A DNA stretch of 64,000 nt from Triglochin maritima (Eukaryota; Streptophyta; Magnoliopsida; Alismatales; Juncaginaceae), in NCBI GenBank assembly GCA_963682175.1, contig OY821793.1:29161493-29225492 (forward strand), read 5' to 3'. Below are positions 61,435 through 64,000 of this stretch, piece after piece. Each line of letters opens with the position of its first letter. The first letter of the stretch is position 1. The notes below the pieces were generated by a model. It did no database searches. It was not told where the DNA came from and worked only from the letters and a program-made list of their open reading frames with translations. The position numbers and the translations under genes were made by a program.

Positions 61435-62310
61435 TGTTGAACGTTTTAATTTAAACCGCAAGTGCACGGCCGCGTTGAAGCGGTGGCAAATACGGCTCGT
61501 CCTCAGGGAGGTAAGCAGCCTCTCGTTTGCATGAAATCAAGTGGCAAAAATAGGGAAGAGAGTTTGATTATCCTATTCTACGTTACACTACACTATGAAA
61601 TAACGCATGCATAAGCAAACAACAAACGATTAACTACAACTTAACTAAGAACGAAATAAGAGTGCTGGAATTCAGAAATGGAAAACCCCTAAGGGGTGGA
61701 GTGAGTGCACACATGCAAAGAGGTGGGTGTTGAACACATTCTTTAAGCACAAATGAAGGTGGTGTTATCATGCATAGGAAGTGTCTAAATGTTATGGCAA
61801 AACCTATCAATCCATTCACCAACCTAGTTGATTATCACTTACATATACAAGTTGTTTAATTCAGAACCTAAACAAGCATGAGAGGTGTCTAATCATTTTG
61901 GAAAAACTCATCAAGTTATAAATTCTATCCTAAACAAGCATGCATACATTCATGTTTTATCAACACATTGTAAATAAAGCATTCATTACATTCTCTAATG
62001 CATGTATGAACATCAACTCCACCCCCCCAAAGGGGATGGAACTACTCACTACACATTAGACTAATTGTTAAACTAAGCAAGGAAAGCATATTAACTAAGT
62101 TACTAAAACTAATGAAATGAAATTAAACAAAGTAAACCAAGCAAAATGAAACAAACAACATAATAAAGAAACTTATATTAAAATGACTCAAAAATTCAAG
62201 TAGCATCCTCCTACTTTAGTGTGTACTTCAAGACCTCACTTCTAGTAGGAAAAATAGTCACTCAAAATGTGAAGTGATTACAATAGAAGGTGAAGAGTTT
62301 TATTTATAGC
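61435..62310 (-). mobile_element. LTR of a second gypsy element (element 2), split
   Basis: The left terminus TGTTGAACG... is homologous to the left end of element 1 (shared block AACCGCAAGTGCACGGCCGC, then GGTGGCAAATACGG). Similarity continues in patches through CACCCCCCAAA...GGGATGGAACTACTCACTAC (near 62020-62055) to the minus-strand TATAAATA at 62301-62308. Flanking sequence to the left is not retroelement interior. This is therefore the outer end of a 3' LTR or a solo LTR. It is cut by element 3 at 62311; the remainder should lie beyond the window. The TSD candidate is TTGAC (61430-61434), unverified because the other end is not visible. Confidence 0.8.
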
Positions 62311-62536
62311 TGATGCATTGCATACATTGCATCATATGTCTTTCATTTAGATTAATTTTATATCAATAAATGCTATTAAGGTATGTGTTTAGTCTTATTT
62401 ACATAATACAGAGACCTGAATGCAAATTACCCATATCCCGAGCATAAATGCGTGCAAGAGACTCATTCCTGTCATAAAGACCAAGTTCAAGATTATTAGG
62501 ATTCAAATGGAAGTTCATCCAAGCATAAAAGCATTC

Positions 62537-62627
62537 AAAGACCTAATTACAAAAAGGTCAAGGACTTAAGCACAAAAGTAGTCAGGGACTTAATTGCAAA
62601 AAGCCAAGGACCTAATTGAAAATTACG
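62537..62627 (+). repeat. Four 22-24-bp tandem repeats in U3 of element 3
   Basis: Units start at 62537, 62560, 62584 and 62606. Each begins AA(A/G)GAC(C/T)TAA or AGGGACTTAA and is followed by an A-rich stretch. They resemble the sense strand of the 21-bp U3 units of element 1. Confidence 0.75.
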
Positions 62628-62803
62628 AGTAGCTTTTATTATTATGGATAAAGTCTAAAGAAAAATCAATGTGGATCTCCAAATATATAAAGAAATAAAG
62701 TCGGAGCTCAAAAAAAAGGAAAGAATCAATCCAGATGCGCAAAGGAGGATTAAATCATACCATAAACACACAGCAAAAATCAGGATCCAATCAGAGCATA
62801 TTG

Positions 62804-62854
62804 TGCGGCGATTTAGCCGCAAGTTACATGTATTGTGCGGCGATTCCGCCGCAC
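62804..62854. repeat. Palindrome pair in U3 of element 3
   Basis: The first has arms TGCGGC and GCCGCA around GATTTA (62804-62821). The second has 8-bp arms GTGCGGCG and CGCCGCAC around ATTC (62835-62854). They lie about 90-140 bp upstream of TATA. Confidence 0.88.
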
Positions 62855-62941
62855 CCCTGTCGATCCGCGCCTCCGAATTTTGTCCAGTCGTGGTGTGACA
62901 CGTGTACTTTCCAATTTTATACTTAGGTCCCTTGTATCAGC

Positions 62942-62949
62942 TATAAATA
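62942..62949 (+). promoter_or_regulatory. TATA box of element 3
   Basis: TATAAATA in the LTR, with a start expected near 62975-62985. Confidence 0.7.
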
Positions 62950-63518
62950 TCCCCGAGAACGATGTTGTGACATGTTCTTATTTTTATTCCATAATTTAGT
63001 AATAAAGTTTTGTTGTTTTATCTTGTGTTTTTAGTTTCTTTTGTAATTTCTCTAGGACCCCTTCTCCTTCCCTCCATCCATGAGTTTCTAACTCTTTCCA
63101 AATGGTGGGGGTGACGGATTTAGGGTAATGAGAAGAAGAATGAAGTTATTATTCTAATTTCGTGTTAGGATATTTTGATTACTTGAGTTTGTGTTAAATC
63201 ATTTATCATGTAATGCTTTATAACTAATATGATTTATTATAAGTTTCTGATTTCTCTAAACAAAACCCGACATCTAAACCTCCACCCAATGGACTCTCAC
63301 CCTTCTTTGCTTTATTCTTAATTTGTTTTTGTTGTTCTTGCCTTAGAAATCAAAAAACAAAAAATCTCAAACCAAAATTATGTTTCTCTCTATTTCTTCC
63401 CTTAACTCGAAAATCACACAAATAACAATATCTCTCCCTCCTTGTGTTCGACCCGTACTTGTCATGTCTTCATTGACGTCGTGCACTTGCGGTATAAATT
63501 TAATTCTCATCAAGTTTT

Positions 63519-63536
63519 TGGTGTCATTGCCGGGGA
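63519..63536 (+). promoter_or_regulatory. Primer-binding site of element 3 (tRNA-Asp type, variant)
   Basis: TGGTGTCATTGCCGGGGA matches the tRNA-Asp site of element 1 at 15 of 18 positions and has the same AGTTTT spacer after the LTR. The three changes are C to T, C to T and G to A; two of them remove CpGs. Confidence 0.82.
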
Positions 63537-64000
63537 GGCGACGCAGATTTTGTTTATTGTTGTCTTCTCGATTCTATTCTATTTATCTTGGGCGCGATCT
63601 AAGTATTTGGATTTGTGTTTCAGGAGACAACAGAGTGCGCGGCAAAATCTGAACGCAGCCAGAGCAAGCGGGGCGGCGAAATCGCCGCATATCAAGCACA
63701 AGCTGCGGCGGATCCGCCGCACAACATAGGCTTCTGGGCTTCAAATTTTTCTGGGGTTAGCGTCATCTCTGGGTGGATGCGTGGAGCTACTGAAATTTTG
63801 AGAGCGGGCGGTGAACCCGACTGAGCATTCAATAGGTAACCTTTGTTGCCTCTTTCCCCGTAATTTCTAGTTTCGCAAAATTTCCTTTTGTAGAACTGCA
63901 CGTGTTAAGCTTAAATTCCATAATTGGCAATAATTCAACTCTGGCCTAAAAATTGGCAAAACTAGAAGAACTTAGTGCATGCATCATATAATGTTTTGTT
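63537..64000 (+). other. Leader of element 3, incomplete
   Basis: No supported coding frame. It contains the palindrome pair at 63673-63721. The gag start is expected beyond the window. Confidence 0.7.
63673..63721. repeat. Palindrome pair in leader of element 3
   Basis: The first has arms GCGGCGA and TCGCCGC around AA (63673-63688). The second is a perfect 18-bp palindrome, TGCGGCGGATCCGCCGCA (63704-63721). They sit about 137-185 nt after the primer-binding site, as in element 1. Confidence 0.9.

Larger units (their letters stand above)
62311..63512 (+). repeat. 5' LTR of element 3
   Basis: This is 1202 bp with TG...CA termini. Order: GGACYT tandem repeats (62537-62627), two GC-rich palindromes (62804-62854), TATA box (62942-62949), U5 with GTGTTCGACCCGTACTTG and GTGCACTTGCGG, then CA. 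The same order occurs in element 1. Confidence 0.85.
62311..64000 (+). mobile_element. Gypsy-type LTR retrotransposon (element 3), 5' part
   Basis: This rightward element is inserted in the element 2 LTR. Its 5' LTR is complete (62311-63512). A primer-binding site and leader follow and run to the window edge; no gag or pol is reached. The expected left TSD is ATAGC (62306-62310). The LTR starts TGATGCATTGC and ends TTCTCATCA, with GTGCACTTGCGG near the end as in element 1. It belongs to a related but distinct family. Confidence 0.85.

Noticed and set aside
62671..62926. Short frames in the element 3 LTR
   Set aside because: They overlap the U3 palindromes and TATA region, are under 80 codons and have no similarity to a known protein.

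Overview
The window is plant nuclear DNA, most likely from a flowering plant. It contains no convincing host single-copy gene. It holds one very long tandem array of a roughly 911-bp, GC- and CpG-rich satellite, interrupted by LTR retrotransposons and followed by a nested retrotransposon cluster. The plant call rests on the retroelement types: Ty3/gypsy elements primed by tRNA-Asp with purine-rich 3' tracts, and a Ty1/copia element primed by initiator tRNA-Met. It also rests on the higher-order satellite organisation. I do not recognise the satellite family and cannot name a species.

Layout. Positions 1-21702 are satellite monomers, mostly exactly 911 bp, with dimer and tetramer higher-order repeats. 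Positions 21703-29002 are a young, complete, minus-strand, gag-only gypsy-type LTR element (LTRs 1560 and 1539 bp, 5-bp TSD TGCGC). It split one monomer cleanly: 863 bp before it plus 48 bp after it gives 911. Positions 29008-42714 are again homogeneous satellite with very recent dimer duplications. Positions 42715-50259 are progressively diverged satellite with deletions and an internal duplication. Positions 50260-55859 are a rearranged, dead copia element (TSD CCGAG) with a gag remnant, no pol, and an inverted LTR fragment next to a direct one. Positions 55865-61056 are an old, strongly diverged satellite block of about 925-bp units, which is the right edge of the array. Positions 61057-61434 are AT-rich unique sequence. 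Positions 61435-62310 are the end of a second minus-strand gypsy LTR, and positions 62311-64000 are a plus-strand gypsy element inserted into it and running out of the window.

Interpretation. The gradient from a homogenised core to a decayed edge fits turnover by unequal exchange. The monomer is full of short CG-centred dyad symmetries, and some deletions fall at them. The most unusual signal is shared by the two gypsy families. Both carry short GC-rich palindromes in two places: in U3 about 90-165 bp upstream of the TATA box, and in the RNA leader about 135-190 nt downstream of the primer-binding site. The palindrome sequence differs between the families but the positions are conserved. Both also carry a 21-24-bp tandem GGACCT-type repeat about 300-400 bp upstream of TATA. 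No pol, transposase, tRNA or rRNA gene is visible in the window.
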